64,000 nt of DNA from Candidatus Peregrinibacteria bacterium GW2011_GWA2_33_10 (GTDB taxonomy: Bacteria; Patescibacteriota; Gracilibacteria; UBA1369; GWC2-33-13), in the NCBI GenBank assembly GCA_000989565.1, contig LBOO01000002.1, positions 1 to 64,000 of the forward strand, written 5' to 3'. This document shows, piece by piece, positions 1 through 10,818 of the stretch (positions are counted from its first letter, which is position 1; the number at the start of each line of letters is the position of its first letter). The position numbers were made by a program, and so were the translations under genes. Below the pieces are notes generated by a model. It saw nothing but the letters and a program-made list of their open reading frames with translations, was not told where the DNA came from and searched no databases.

Positions 1-1130
1 ATTTAATAGCATTCCCCCAAAAAATAGATTTACATAAAGATTTAGTTTATTTAAGTGCACATATTGATACTGTTAACGCAAATCCTAAAGAATGGGATCC
101 CCCTTTTCATCCATGGAAAATTTATGAAAATGAAAAAGAGTTAGTAGGTAGAGGTGTAAACGATTGCAAAGCAGGAGTAGCATTCCAGTTATTTTTAAGC
201 TATCTCACTAAAAATAAATTGATTAACTTAAACAATTTAGTATTTACAATCACTTTCAAAGAAGAAGGGGCAGGCAAAAAAACATCTATTGAAATTGGAA
301 AAGAAATCGGGAAAACATTACCTATTAGCAAAAAATCTACATATCTTTTTGTTTTAGAAAATAATGTCAGTGTAAATAATCCCCCTTTACTGAGCATATA
401 TTCTGGCGAAAGAGGAAATTTTGTTGTAAAAATCATTGATTACCTTCTAAATCTACAAAAAATTATAAGAAAATTAAAACACTGGAATCCTGTCAGCATT
501 TTTCCTACAAAAACAATAAAAAACCAAAAATGGCAAATAAAAAAACAAAAAGGTGGACATGCATGTTCAATCCCAAGAGAAAAAAATTTATTAACTAAAA
601 TAATCTTAGAATCGCAAGAAAATTCAATAATAAAAGCCGGAGATGAAAAAAATTTTGCAGTTATTCCCACAGAAATTAAAATATCTAAAGACAAAAATCC
701 TCAAAAACATACATTAGTAATCAGCAATAGATCCTTTGATACAATAAAACAAGTAGAAAAACAATTAAAAGGAATTCAATACAAAGCATTAAAAGATTTT
801 TCTATCTCCCAAGGTTTCAATATTGAAAGTAAATTCCTAAAAAACAAAATTTACAAAATATTAGAAAAATGCAAAAACGAATCTGAGGTAAAAATAAAAT
901 ACATTTATAACATCGGCGGTTCAGACGCAACAGGAATTTACGCCACATTAAATCCTAAATTTAAAAGAAATTTTATCCCCCTAATAATGGGTCCCGGCTC
1001 CCGTTCTCAAAGAAACAAAAACCCCCAAAGATTAACGCACGGGAAAAATGAAACTTTTGATAAAGAAAGCGGGGAAAAAGCTATAATATATATTATTAAA
1101 GTGTTAAAAGAGCTAAATTGCATAAATTAG
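1..1130 (+). CDS. M20-family peptidase/deacetylase (ArgE/DapE-like), 5' end outside window
   Basis: Frame is open from base 3: ...LVYLSAHIDTVNANPKEWDPPFHPWKI..ELVGRGVNDCKAGVA, then the 303-aa ORF; SAHxDTV and GRGxxDxKxG are M20 motifs. ATG at 219 is probably internal. Confidence 0.85.
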   Translation, partial: LIAFPQKIDLHKDLVYLSAHIDTVNANPKEWDPPFHPWKIYENEKELVGRGVNDCKAGVAFQLFLSYLTKNKLINLNNLVFTITFKEEGAGKKTSIEIGKEIGKTLPISKKSTYLFVLENNVSVNNPPLLSIYSGERGNFVVKIIDYLLNLQKIIRKLKHWNPVSIFPTKTIKNQKWQIKKQKGGHACSIPREKNLLTKIILESQENSIIKAGDEKNFAVIPTEIKISKDKNPQKHTLVISNRSFDTIKQVEKQLKGIQYKALKDFSISQGFNIESKFLKNKIYKILEKCKNESEVKIKYIYNIGGSDATGIYATLNPKFKRNFIPLIMGPGSRSQRNKNPQRLTHGKNETFDKESGEKAIIYIIKVLKELNCIN

Positions 1131-1145
1131 ATTAGATGTTTTTAT

Positions 1146-1898
1146 TCATAGCACCTCCACTCCTGCCCAAGCCAACGCAAAAACCGTCTTCATAGTCGCA
1201 TAAAAAGCTTCATGTTCAATAATCACACCCATCATTTCATCTTTATGATAAGAATATAAAGCTACTTTGTTATTGGGAAAAATATCAATGTGATTTTTAA
1301 TAGGCAGTTTCTTCGGATCAACATATTTAAGCTCCCGCAGCTGACCTTTTTGAGTTTTTTCATGTTTAATGCTCATTGGAATATACCCAGCTACAATACC
1401 ACGATATTTAATCCCGAGCTCAATTCTTCTAGGAATAAAATCTTCTTCATAATATTTTTTAATTTCCGGATGAATAGTTTTTTTATCAACTCCCATAAAA
1501 CTATCACGAACAGAATTTGGAACTTCTAACAAAATTTCTCCAATTTGTTTAATCCCATTCACGCCTTCATAAAAAGTAATTTTTGGTTTTTGCTCGAATT
1601 GATTATGAATAGCTAAAAGTTCAGGCAAAATTGATTTTAAGCTTTTAGCTCCCTCAAAATATCTTTCAATTAAAAGTTTTGGATCCATTGGTACAAAATA
1701 TTTAACTCCATGTTTTATCATATACGAAACAAAACCTTTCTTTTGCAAACTCAAAAGCAAACTATAAGTTGAAGTTCTGTTCTCCTCTAAACGTTTTGAA
1801 AGAGTATTAGCCCCACATTCCCCAAGTTCAAGCAATTTTAAATAAATTTTAATTTCCCGTACAGTCATTCCTAATTTTTCAAGTAATTTTATATTCAT
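1146..1898 (-). CDS. TrmB-family transcriptional regulator
   Basis: N-terminal wHTH (LEKLGMTVREIKIYLKLLELGECGANTLSKRLEENRTSTYSLLLSLQKKGFV) followed by a TrmB-like C-terminal domain; likely start MNIKLLEK. Confidence 0.7.
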   Translation of the reverse strand: MNIKLLEKLGMTVREIKIYLKLLELGECGANTLSKRLEENRTSTYSLLLSLQKKGFVSYMIKHGVKYFVPMDPKLLIERYFEGAKSLKSILPELLAIHNQFEQKPKITFYEGVNGIKQIGEILLEVPNSVRDSFMGVDKKTIHPEIKKYYEEDFIPRRIELGIKYRGIVAGYIPMSIKHEKTQKGQLRELKYVDPKKLPIKNHIDIFPNNKVALYSYHKDEMMGVIIEHEAFYATMKTVFALAWAGVEVL

Positions 1899-2050
1899 TG
1901 TTGACTTAATTAATCGACACATAAAAATATAGCAAATTAAGCTAATAAATCAATAAATAATATTCACTTTGACTTAAACTAAAATGATATTACTTTACAT
2001 TGATTAATCTTAATACTAGGATAACGCCCTAACTATTAATCGTATTTTTT

Positions 2051-2674
2051 ATGCTTTCAAAAGAAACTCTGGAAACTCATTACTCAGAATATGCAAGCCA
2101 GCCAGACGAATGGGTTAACAACATGGAAAAAACAAAAAGATCTATAGTTGAACATATTATAAAAACAGCAAACTTTGAAGCAAGTCACGAACCTATTAAA
2201 ATCGTGGTGCTTGGAGCTTCGGACAAAAGATATATTTCTGTCCACCAAAGAGTATTTAGCGAAACTTTAAAACGTACAATAAACATGAAAACTTTTGACT
2301 TAGACGCTGAACACTTAGGGGGAGAGTCAAATACAGAGATAAAACACGATGTTACGCAGCCTTTTCCGGATGCGCCTTATGCAATAATATTCAGCCATGA
2401 ATTAATGAAATTCCTAACGCCGGAAGAACAATTTTCCACAATAACAAATTCATATCAAGCACTGGAAGAAAACGGATTAGCAATGCACATTCTGCATGAA
2501 CCATCAATAAAAGGAACTTCTGAACTAAGAGAATGGCAAAATCGTGTCAATCCCGATGAACTTATTAAAAAATTAGATGAAATTGGCATTCCTGCAACCA
2601 AAATAACTTTCAATAGTGAAAGCGATGTCGCATGGCTTCGCGAAACCACAGTTATTGTTTTACAAAAAAAATAA
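2051..2674 (+). CDS. SAM-dependent methyltransferase-like protein
   Basis: 207-aa ORF with Rossmann-like pattern IKIVVLGASDKR..MKTFDLDAE..HDVTQPFPDAPYAIIFSHEL. Confidence 0.5.
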   Translation: MLSKETLETHYSEYASQPDEWVNNMEKTKRSIVEHIIKTANFEASHEPIKIVVLGASDKRYISVHQRVFSETLKRTINMKTFDLDAEHLGGESNTEIKHDVTQPFPDAPYAIIFSHELMKFLTPEEQFSTITNSYQALEENGLAMHILHEPSIKGTSELREWQNRVNPDELIKKLDEIGIPATKITFNSESDVAWLRETTVIVLQKK

Positions 2675-2834
2675 TTTCCCTCGAAATTAATAATCTACAT
2701 ATTCCTAAAACATCAGAAGATTATCAAAACCCACCTGTGAAAACTGAATTAAAAAATATATTTTCATATTGCCTTCCCCCCCTTTCTACACTATATTTTT
2801 AAAAGAAAATAAAATCAATTTTTATCAATATTAA

Positions 2835-5800
2835 ATGAGCTTTCTCACCAAGCAGAATTTGGAAAAAGTAAAAAAAGTTTTGATTCTTGGTTCCGGCGCT
2901 CTCAAAATCGGAGAAGCCGGAGAATTTGATTATTCAGGTTCTCAGGCAATTAAGGCTTTAAAAGAAGAAAAAATTAAAACAATCTTAATTAATCCCAACA
3001 TTGCCACAAATCAAACTTCCAAAGGTCTGGCGGATAAGATTTACTTTTTGCCTGTAAATACATATTTTGTCGAAAAAGTAATTGAAAAAGAAAAGCCTGA
3101 TGGTCTTCTTTTGGCTTTTGGTGGCCAAACAGCATTAAATTGCGGAATAGAACTTTGGAAACAAGGGATTTTAAAAAAACATAAAATTAAAGTGCTGGGG
3201 ACCTCAGTGGAAACAATTGAAAAAACCGAAGATCGTGAACTTTTCAATAAAGAATTACAGAAAATAAATGTTTTAACTCCTACAAGTTTTGCTTGCAGAA
3301 ATAAAAAAGACGCATTTTTAGCAGCGGAAAAAATAAAATATCCGGTGATTATCCGAGCTGCTTTTGCCCTAGGTGGAAAAGGTTCCGGATTCGCTTCCAA
3401 TAAAGAAGAATTGGAAAAATTATTGGACACTGCGTTTGCGTTCAGTCCTCAAGTTTTGGTTGAAGAAAATTTAAAAGGCTGGAAAGAAATAGAATATGAA
3501 GTCGTCCGCGATAAATATGATAACTGCATCACAGTATGCAATATGGAAAATTTTGATCCCCTAGGCGTCCACACCGGAGAAAGCATAGTAATAGCGCCTT
3601 CTCAAACCCTTACAAATAAGGAATACCATTACCTTCGTGAAATTTCGATAAAAACAATTCGCCATTTTCAAATTGTGGGAGAATGCAATATCCAATTCGC
3701 ACTTGATCCAAACAGCCTTGATTATCGCGTAATTGAAGTTAATGCCAGACTCTCCCGCTCTTCAGCTTTAGCGTCAAAAGCAACAGGCTATCCCCTCGCC
3801 TTTATCGCCGCCAAATTAGCTCTGGGATACAGTCTTCCAAATTTACCGAACGCAGTAACCAAAAAAACAACAGCTTGTTTCGAACCGGCTCTTGACTATT
3901 TGGCTTTAAAAATTCCCAGATGGGATTTGGATAAATTCCGAAAAGTATCTCAGGAAATCACCAGCGAAATGAAATCCGTTGGTGAAATTATGGCTTTAGG
4001 CCGCAGTTTTGAAGAAGTCATGCAAAAAGGACTTCGTATGCTGCAAGTCGGTCTTCATGGATTTACCGGAAATGAAAGATTGGGAATTAAAAGCGAAAAA
4101 CTCCAAAAAGAAATTGAAGTGCCGACCCCTAAACGTATATTAGCCATTTATGAAGCCTTGAAAAAAGGCTGGAGTCCGGAAAAAATTTCAAAAATGTGCG
4201 GAATTGATAAATGGTTTTTGGATAAATTAAAAAATATCGTTGAAGTTGAGAAAAAATTGTCAAATGCCAAAACAATTGGAAGAGATCTCCTTTTGGAAGC
4301 AAAAAAAAGCGGATTTTCCGATCATCAGATTGCTAAATTAAAAAATAAAAAAGCTTTCGATATCCGCGCCCTAAGAAATAAATTAAAAGTTTTGCCTGTA
4401 GTTAAACAGATCGACACGTTAGCGGCCGAATACCCCGCCGAAACCAATTATTTATATCTCACATATCATGGAGAAAAAGATGATATTGATTTTAAAAGCA
4501 AAAAGAAAAAAGCCATAGTTCTAGGCTCCGGTGCTTATTGTATAGGTTCTTCCGTGGAATTTGACTGGTGTTGCGTAAATGCCATAAAAACATTGGGCAA
4601 AGAAGGATATGAAACAATAATGATAAATTATAATCCGGAAACTGTTTCCACGGATTATGACATGTGTGACAAATTATATTTTGACGAACTATCTTTAGAA
4701 CGAGTTTATGATATTTATGAAAAAGAAAATCCTCATGGACTTGTGTTATCCACAGGAGGACAAATCCCAAACAATCTGGCTTTAAAATTACTGAATTTAA
4801 ATGTAAACGTATTAGGCACATCTCCGGAAAGCATTGATAAAGCTGAAGATAGACATAAATTTTCCGCGATGTTGGACAAATTGGAAATTGACCAGCCAAA
4901 ATGGAAAGATTTTGCTGAAGAAAAGCATGCCTGCAAATTTGCCAAAGACGTTGGTTATCCCGTTCTAGTCCGTCCATCCTATGTCTTGTCAGGAGCTGCG
5001 ATGCGAGTTGCCCAAAATGAAGAAGATCTAAAAAATTATCTGGCAAAAGCCGCAAAAATTTCCAAAGTCGCCCCCGTAGTTATCAGCAAATTCGAGAAAG
5101 GCGCGAAAGAAATAGAAATCGACGCTGTAGCGCATAAAGGCGAATTAATAATCTGGGCGATCGCCGAGCATATTGAGAATGCCGGAGTTCATTCAGGTGA
5201 TGCCACAATTGTACTCCCTCCGCAAAAATTATACTTAGAAACAATCCGCAGAATAAAAAAAATTACCAAGCAAGTTGCGGAAAAATTAAATATAACAGGT
5301 CCCTTCAATATTCAATTTTTGGCCAAAAATAACCGCGTTATGGTTATCGAATGTAACTTAAGGGCCAGCCGCAGCTTTCCTTTCTCGTCAAAAGTAACCG
5401 GAAATAATTTTATTGAAATTGCTGTTGAAGCAATGCTCGGGAAAGTAAAACCGAAAAAATACCGCAAAGAACATTATCGAACATTGGATCTTGATCATGT
5501 TGGAGTAAAAGCTCCGCAATTCTCATTCTCTCGTTTAAAAGGTGCGGATCCGGTTCTGGGCGTTGAAATGGCATCAACCGGCGAAGTGGCTTGTTTTGGA
5601 GAAAATCTTGAAGAAGCATTTTTAAAATCCATGATTTCCGTAGGATTTCGATTTCCTCAAAAAAATATTTTATTATCCATAGGCACAATCGAAGACAAAG
5701 CGGACTTTTTGTCCTCCGCTCAAAAACTTATTACAATGGGATTCAATCTTTATGCCACAGAAGGTACAGCGGATTTTTTGAAAGAAAATGGAGTAGCTAA

Positions 5801-6065
5801 TACCCGCGTTTATAAAGCTGACAAACCGCAAAAAGAAAATAACATCCTCTCATTAATGCAAGGCAAAAAAGTCGATTTTGTAATAAATATCCCCAAAAAC
5901 TATTCTCATGAAGAAATAACCCAAGGCTACATAATCCGCCGCCACGCCATAGATCTGAATATCCCTCTAATCACCAATGTGCAGGTTGCCAAACTGATCG
6001 TGGAATCAATCATGAAATATAAATTATCCGATCTGGAAATTCAGGATTGGGAATATTATTTATAA
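2835..6065 (+). CDS. carB: carbamoyl-phosphate synthase large subunit
   Basis: 1076 aa with duplicated ATP-grasp halves (KKVLILGSGALKIGEAGEFDYSGSQA / KKAIVLGSGAYCIGSSVEFDWCCVNA) and C-terminal MGS-like domain. Confidence 0.97.
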   Translation: MSFLTKQNLEKVKKVLILGSGALKIGEAGEFDYSGSQAIKALKEEKIKTILINPNIATNQTSKGLADKIYFLPVNTYFVEKVIEKEKPDGLLLAFGGQTALNCGIELWKQGILKKHKIKVLGTSVETIEKTEDRELFNKELQKINVLTPTSFACRNKKDAFLAAEKIKYPVIIRAAFALGGKGSGFASNKEELEKLLDTAFAFSPQVLVEENLKGWKEIEYEVVRDKYDNCITVCNMENFDPLGVHTGESIVIAPSQTLTNKEYHYLREISIKTIRHFQIVGECNIQFALDPNSLDYRVIEVNARLSRSSALASKATGYPLAFIAAKLALGYSLPNLPNAVTKKTTACFEPALDYLALKIPRWDLDKFRKVSQEITSEMKSVGEIMALGRSFEEVMQKGLRMLQVGLHGFTGNERLGIKSEKLQKEIEVPTPKRILAIYEALKKGWSPEKISKMCGIDKWFLDKLKNIVEVEKKLSNAKTIGRDLLLEAKKSGFSDHQIAKLKNKKAFDIRALRNKLKVLPVVKQIDTLAAEYPAETNYLYLTYHGEKDDIDFKSKKKKAIVLGSGAYCIGSSVEFDWCCVNAIKTLGKEGYETIMINYNPETVSTDYDMCDKLYFDELSLERVYDIYEKENPHGLVLSTGGQIPNNLALKLLNLNVNVLGTSPESIDKAEDRHKFSAMLDKLEIDQPKWKDFAEEKHACKFAKDVGYPVLVRPSYVLSGAAMRVAQNEEDLKNYLAKAAKISKVAPVVISKFEKGAKEIEIDAVAHKGELIIWAIAEHIENAGVHSGDATIVLPPQKLYLETIRRIKKITKQVAEKLNITGPFNIQFLAKNNRVMVIECNLRASRSFPFSSKVTGNNFIEIAVEAMLGKVKPKKYRKEHYRTLDLDHVGVKAPQFSFSRLKGADPVLGVEMASTGEVACFGENLEEAFLKSMISVGFRFPQKNILLSIGTIEDKADFLSSAQKLITMGFNLYATEGTADFLKENGVANTRVYKADKPQKENNILSLMQGKKVDFVINIPKNYSHEEITQGYIIRRHAIDLNIPLITNVQVAKLIVESIMKYKLSDLEIQDWEYYL

Positions 6066-6176
6066 AAATCTCAAAGAAATCTCCTTTGGTTAAGCTTAAA
6101 CAAATTTGACTTTTTTGTTGCCAACTTTTTTAAAAAATATAAAATTGCCATCTTTAAAAAATAATTTTATATTTTT

Positions 6177-6442
6177 ATGCCAAAGTGCGAAAGTGATAAT
6201 TTTTTATGTCTGAATTGGGGACGATGGTATTTCTACCCCAAAAGCGTTAGTGAAAAGTGTAATATTGTAAGAAGAGAAGCATGGACACCTCGTTTTGTTC
6301 ATGGCGCTGATACTATTATGCCTGCAATGCAATTAGCAAAACAATACAAAATTTTAAAATTTTACCTTGGGAATTTAGATTTTTAGATACAACAAATCAA
6401 GTGATTTCCGACGGAACTCATTATACCGCTCATAATGAATAA
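6177..6442 (+). pseudogene. possible frameshifted small ORF
   Basis: ORF 6177-6386 ends ...AKQYKILKFYLGNLDF*; shifting frame in the TTTTAAAATTTT tract gives ...KILPWEFRFLDTTNQVISDGTHYTAHNE* ending at 6442. Confidence 0.3.
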
Positions 6443-6458
6443 AAATTTAAAAATGAAA

Positions 6459-6947
6459 TTACTCCTGCTCCCTGATATTCAAGAAAACCTTCATGCCATT
6501 ATTTCCTTCATTGAATTCCTTGATAGAATCTTCAATATCCACAGTAATATCAAAAGAATGAGGATTATTTGATAACAATTCCGCTTTATCTTTTTCTAAA
6601 GTATTTAATTCTAAATTCACAATGACTTCTCCTTTTGGAGCTAAATTTGTCTCGTTTTTTACAGTTCCCCATCCGGTCTGATCTTTTGCTGAAATGGAAA
6701 ATCCTTCAAGAACTTCGCTTCCCTCATTTTTCACATTTACAGCCATATTGATTTTATTGCCAATTATAGGTTTTGTTGGAGTAATTCTTACATTTGTAAT
6801 AGTCAAATCAGAAGTGGAAATATCTTCCAGTTTAAGCTGAGCAGTTCCTGAAAGATCTCTTGATTGTTTATTCACAATATAAAAAATACTCATCACAAAT
6901 ACTGTAACCATCAAAGCCCCGGCAAACATTTTTATTTTTTTATTCAT
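6459..6947 (-). CDS. membrane-anchored CARDB-domain protein
   Basis: N-terminal TM, then ITNVRITPTKPIIGNKINMAVNVKNEGSEVLEGFSISAKDQTGWG...; shares CARDB pattern with the genes at 15494 and 17815. Confidence 0.7.
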   Translation of the reverse strand: MNKKIKMFAGALMVTVFVMSIFYIVNKQSRDLSGTAQLKLEDISTSDLTITNVRITPTKPIIGNKINMAVNVKNEGSEVLEGFSISAKDQTGWGTVKNETNLAPKGEVIVNLELNTLEKDKAELLSNNPHSFDITVDIEDSIKEFNEGNNGMKVFLNIREQE

Positions 6948-7084
6948 TTTTATTTTTGTTTTAAAATTTAAATCTCATAATTATAGGATAAAAATGAATT
7001 CAAGTCAAAAAATATGACTTTTCTCTCGCTTTTTTATAAATTCTTAGTATAATTCATACTGCTTTTAAAAATTACTCTTTTAAT

Positions 7085-7963
7085 ATGCCGGAAAAAAACA
7101 CTTATCAACTGAAGAAAGGACTTGCCCAAATGCTTAAAGGAGGCGTAATTATGGATGTGACTAATGCCGAGCAAGCGAAAATCGCTGAAGAGTCCGGAGC
7201 AGTTGCGGTAATGGCTTTGGAGCGTGTTCCGTCTGACATTCGCGCGCAAGGCGGTGTAGCCAGAATGTCCGATCCTAAAATGATAAAAGCCATAATTAAA
7301 GCTGTCACAATTCCGGTAATGGCAAAAGTACGCATTGGACATTTTGTGGAAGCTCAAATTTTGGAGGCAATCGGTGTTGATTACATTGATGAAAGTGAGG
7401 TTTTAACCCCTGCTGATGACAAATATCATATAAACAAAAATGAATTTAAAGTCCCTTTTGTCTGCGGCGCGACCAACCTTGGGGAAGCATTAAGACGCAT
7501 TTCTGAGGGAGCAGCCATGATAAGAACAAAAGGCGAAGCCGGAACAGGAAATGTAATTGAAGCTGTAAAACACTGGAGAGCTATTATTCAAGAACTAAGT
7601 CACATAATTAATTGTCGGGAGGAGGAATTGGTTACAGTTTCTAAAAAGATTAATGCGCCGGTAGAACTTTTAAAAGAAATCAGAAAAAAAAATAAAATGC
7701 CTGTTGTAAATTTTGCTGCCGGAGGAATAGCAACTCCTGCTGACGCGGCTTTAATGATGCAATTAGGATGTGATGGCGTATTCGTGGGCTCAGGAATTTT
7801 TAAATCTGAAAATCCCCAAAAACGCGCTAAAGCTATAGTCGAAGCTGTCATGTACTACGACAATCCTAAAAAATTAGCTGATATTTCCTCGGATCTCGGC
7901 TCTCCAATGGAAAGTCAAGAAATCGAAAATTTAAAAAACAAATATGCTGAAAGGGGATGGTAG
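7085..7963 (+). CDS. pdxS: pyridoxal 5'-phosphate synthase lyase subunit PdxS
   Basis: [55 protein letters not shown] is diagnostic. Confidence 0.97.
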   Translation: MPEKNTYQLKKGLAQMLKGGVIMDVTNAEQAKIAEESGAVAVMALERVPSDIRAQGGVARMSDPKMIKAIIKAVTIPVMAKVRIGHFVEAQILEAIGVDYIDESEVLTPADDKYHINKNEFKVPFVCGATNLGEALRRISEGAAMIRTKGEAGTGNVIEAVKHWRAIIQELSHIINCREEELVTVSKKINAPVELLKEIRKKNKMPVVNFAAGGIATPADAALMMQLGCDGVFVGSGIFKSENPQKRAKAIVEAVMYYDNPKKLADISSDLGSPMESQEIENLKNKYAERGW

Positions 7964-8017
7964 TTTTGCATTTCTAACGGAATACATATATAATATTTAC
8001 ATCAGATAAACAAATAC

Positions 8018-9259
8018 ATGGAAACTCATCGGATACTTTTACTAATATTATTAATTTTACTTTCAGGAATATTCTCTGCCAGCGAAACAGCGTTAACATC
8101 AATTTCGATGGGTAGAGTTCACTCCTTGGTTAAAAACAAAAAAAGAGGCGCGAAAAAATTGGAAAAATTAAAATCCAATCCAAATCGTTTATTAATAACC
8201 ATATTAATCGGTAATAATGTCGTTAACATTTTAGCCTCTGTTTATGCGAGTGTTTTTTTTACGGAGATGTATGGATCTGCCGGCCCGGGCATAGCTGCCG
8301 GAATGATGACTTTCTTATTACTCATGTTTGGTGAAATAACTCCAAAAAGTATAGCTATTCGCTATTCAGAAGGGATTTCTCTTTTTATTAGTCCCTTTTT
8401 ATTGATGTTGGAGCTTTTATTATTTCCAATTATGTGGCTTTTGGAACATTTTCTTAAAATGCAAAAACATATTTTTGGTATAAATCATGAAAAACTTATA
8501 ACTGAAGATGAATTAATCGCCTTAGCATCTATTGGCGCTGAAGAAGGAAGCATCCAAAGACAGGAAAAAGAATTAATAGAGAATGTTTTGGAATTTAATG
8601 ATATTGAAGTTAAAGAGATAATGACTCCGCGAACTGAAATGGATTGTTTGGAAGAAGAAGCGACCGTAAGAGAAGCAGCGCATTTTATTGCCGATCATAC
8701 TCATACAAAAATACCGGTTTATAGAGAAAGCATAGATAATATAGTAGGATTGATTTCAGTTAGGGAAATATTGGAATATGTCGCAAAAGGCAAAATGGAC
8801 ATATTTTTAAAAGACATAAATTTACGCAAGCCTTATATTATCCCCAATACTAAAAAAATTAATGTATTGTTGCAGGAATTTCAAAGAAAAAGAAATAACC
8901 TCGCGATAATAGTTGATGAACATGGTGGAACAGCAGGACTGGTTACAATTGAAGATATTTTGGAGGAAATAGTGGGAGAAATTATTGATGAACATGATAA
9001 AGAAGAAGAGCTGATAAAGATAATTGATAAAAACACAGTTGTGGTTCAGGGTAAAACACCTATTTATGAGGTTAATGAATCATTTGGAATTGAGCTTTTA
9101 ATGGAAGATTATAAGCCCATCAGTGCGTTAATATTAAAAAAACTCAAACATATCCCTAAGCAAGGAGAAAAATTTCAAATCGACAATCTCATCTTTCGGG
9201 TAGAAAAAATAACTCGCAATAAAATAGATTTGGTGAAAATTGAAAGACAAAAGATATAA
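8018..9259 (+). CDS. CNNM/CorC-type DUF21-CBS transporter-associated protein (hemolysin family)
   Basis: DUF21 membrane domain, CBS pair (VKEIMTPRTEMDCLEEEATV, IVDEHGGTAGLVTIEDILEEIVGEI), CorC_HlyC C-terminus. Confidence 0.9.
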   Translation: METHRILLLILLILLSGIFSASETALTSISMGRVHSLVKNKKRGAKKLEKLKSNPNRLLITILIGNNVVNILASVYASVFFTEMYGSAGPGIAAGMMTFLLLMFGEITPKSIAIRYSEGISLFISPFLLMLELLLFPIMWLLEHFLKMQKHIFGINHEKLITEDELIALASIGAEEGSIQRQEKELIENVLEFNDIEVKEIMTPRTEMDCLEEEATVREAAHFIADHTHTKIPVYRESIDNIVGLISVREILEYVAKGKMDIFLKDINLRKPYIIPNTKKINVLLQEFQRKRNNLAIIVDEHGGTAGLVTIEDILEEIVGEIIDEHDKEEELIKIIDKNTVVVQGKTPIYEVNESFGIELLMEDYKPISALILKKLKHIPKQGEKFQIDNLIFRVEKITRNKIDLVKIERQKI

Positions 9260-9368
9260 AAACATAAAATCTATTTTTAGTAAAACAAACTTCCTTGATC
9301 CCATCCTATTAATTAGGTATAATTTAAAGATTTATTAATATATAAAAATAAAAATTAAACATCAAAAA

Positions 9369-10703
9369 ATGAAAAAAATACTAATAAAAAGTTTTTTACT
9401 ACTGTTTTTCTCTGCATATTTTTCATCCTATGCAACATTCGCTCAAGGAGAAAAAGATACAGAACCACCTTCAGATGTTGATAATGTCGTTGCTTATCCC
9501 GGTGATAAGCAGGTTACTTTAAAATGGGACAAGTCTACAGATAATGTGGGCGTTGATCATTATAGTGTTTATTATGGGACAGAACCTGTAACTAACGAAA
9601 GCGGAGAATATACGAATGTTTTATCTACAGTAGGAAATGCGAATGAATATATTGTCAAAAATTTAGAAAATGGAACAACTTATTATTTCGCCATGACAGC
9701 GGTCGACAAAGCAGGAAATGAAAGTAAATTATATAGTTACGAACAAAATGCTACTCCGGTTTCCTCAAACGACATTGGTGAAGATCCTAAAGATGACGCA
9801 GTCGCGCCAACAGTTAAATTTGCAAACGCTTTAAATTTAACGGAAGTAAAAGTAGTATTTTCAGAAGGAATTAAACTTCCGAAAGAATCTCCTGAAAGTG
9901 AATTTACAATCATGAATCAGGAAAGCAATGAAGACTTGGAAGTTGCCGGCGCGATAATGGATGCACAGGATTCAACTAAAAAAACTGTTATTTTAACAAC
10001 TGAAACTCAAGAAATAGATGTAAATTATTTGTTGACTGTAGGTTTAAATATAACTGATATGGCAGAAAATCCGATTGAAAGCGGAGTTGAAGATAGCGTG
10101 ACTTTTGTTGGTAAAGAAGAATCCGGTGAAGAGGAAGATTCTACATCTCCGGAAATGGTTTCAGCAACAGCTTTAAGTGGAACCAGAGTTGAAATAGTTT
10201 TTTCAGAAGACATCGTTTTTGATAGCAAAGAAGACTTTACTGTTTATCCAAGCGAAGATTCAAGCGCGATACTGGAAATTGTCAGCGCTCAATATGGTAG
10301 CAGTGAAAAAGTGGTTGTATTGGAAACGGTTGATCAAGAAGCAGGACAGGAATATGTATTAACCATAGAAAATATTTCAGATAAATCCGGTAATTTTATT
10401 CAAGGATATAAAGCAACTGAATTTTTCGTTACACCGGAAAAAGATTTAAGCGACATACTTCCTCCTGAAGATGTCACAAACTTTATTGCTAAAATTGAAT
10501 CTAATATAGTAAAACTTACATGGACAGCCAGTAAAAATAGTTCGAATGATCATTTATTGAAATTAACCACGTTGGATGGTTCCGGCAATGAAAGTAAAGG
10601 AGCCATGACAACTGTTACAATTCCGGCAACCGGTTCAGGTTTGGGCATCCTACTATTAAGTTCATTTGCTCTGACTTCATACATCAGAAGAAAAAAAGAA
10701 TAA
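9369..10703 (+). CDS. secreted Fn3/Ig-like surface protein with C-terminal IPATGSG-TM-RRKKE anchor
   Basis: Signal peptide; Fn3 domain (PPSDVDNVVAYPGDKQVTLKWDKSTDNVGVDHYSVYY); two Big-like repeats; C-terminus VTIPATGSGLGILLLSSFALTSYIRRKKE. Confidence 0.75.
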   Translation: MKKILIKSFLLLFFSAYFSSYATFAQGEKDTEPPSDVDNVVAYPGDKQVTLKWDKSTDNVGVDHYSVYYGTEPVTNESGEYTNVLSTVGNANEYIVKNLENGTTYYFAMTAVDKAGNESKLYSYEQNATPVSSNDIGEDPKDDAVAPTVKFANALNLTEVKVVFSEGIKLPKESPESEFTIMNQESNEDLEVAGAIMDAQDSTKKTVILTTETQEIDVNYLLTVGLNITDMAENPIESGVEDSVTFVGKEESGEEEDSTSPEMVSATALSGTRVEIVFSEDIVFDSKEDFTVYPSEDSSAILEIVSAQYGSSEKVVVLETVDQEAGQEYVLTIENISDKSGNFIQGYKATEFFVTPEKDLSDILPPEDVTNFIAKIESNIVKLTWTASKNSSNDHLLKLTTLDGSGNESKGAMTTVTIPATGSGLGILLLSSFALTSYIRRKKE

Positions 10704-10725
10704 AAATTTTATAAACTTTCGTAGT

Positions 10726-10758
10726 AAAAAGCTCTTTATCAAAAAAAGAGCTTTTTTA
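10726..10758 (+). terminator. intrinsic terminator
   Basis: AAAAAGCTCTTT-loop-AAAGAGCTTTTTT after the surface-protein gene. Confidence 0.8.
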
Positions 10759-10818
10759 ATATTTATTTTAAAATTATTTAATAATTTTTTGTTATAAAAT
10801 TAAAAAATATTATTCATT

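Noticed and set aside
4492-5055. 187-aa minus-strand ORF inside carB
   Set aside because: Antisense to strongly conserved carB codons; composition is not protein-like. Same reasoning for 3041-3430, 4733-4945 and 5410-5688.
6134-6175. 13-bp perfect inverted repeat AAAATATAAAATT/AATTTTATATTTT
   Set aside because: Pure A/T sequence in a very AT-rich intergenic region; easily chance, and no T-tract or gene context to support function.
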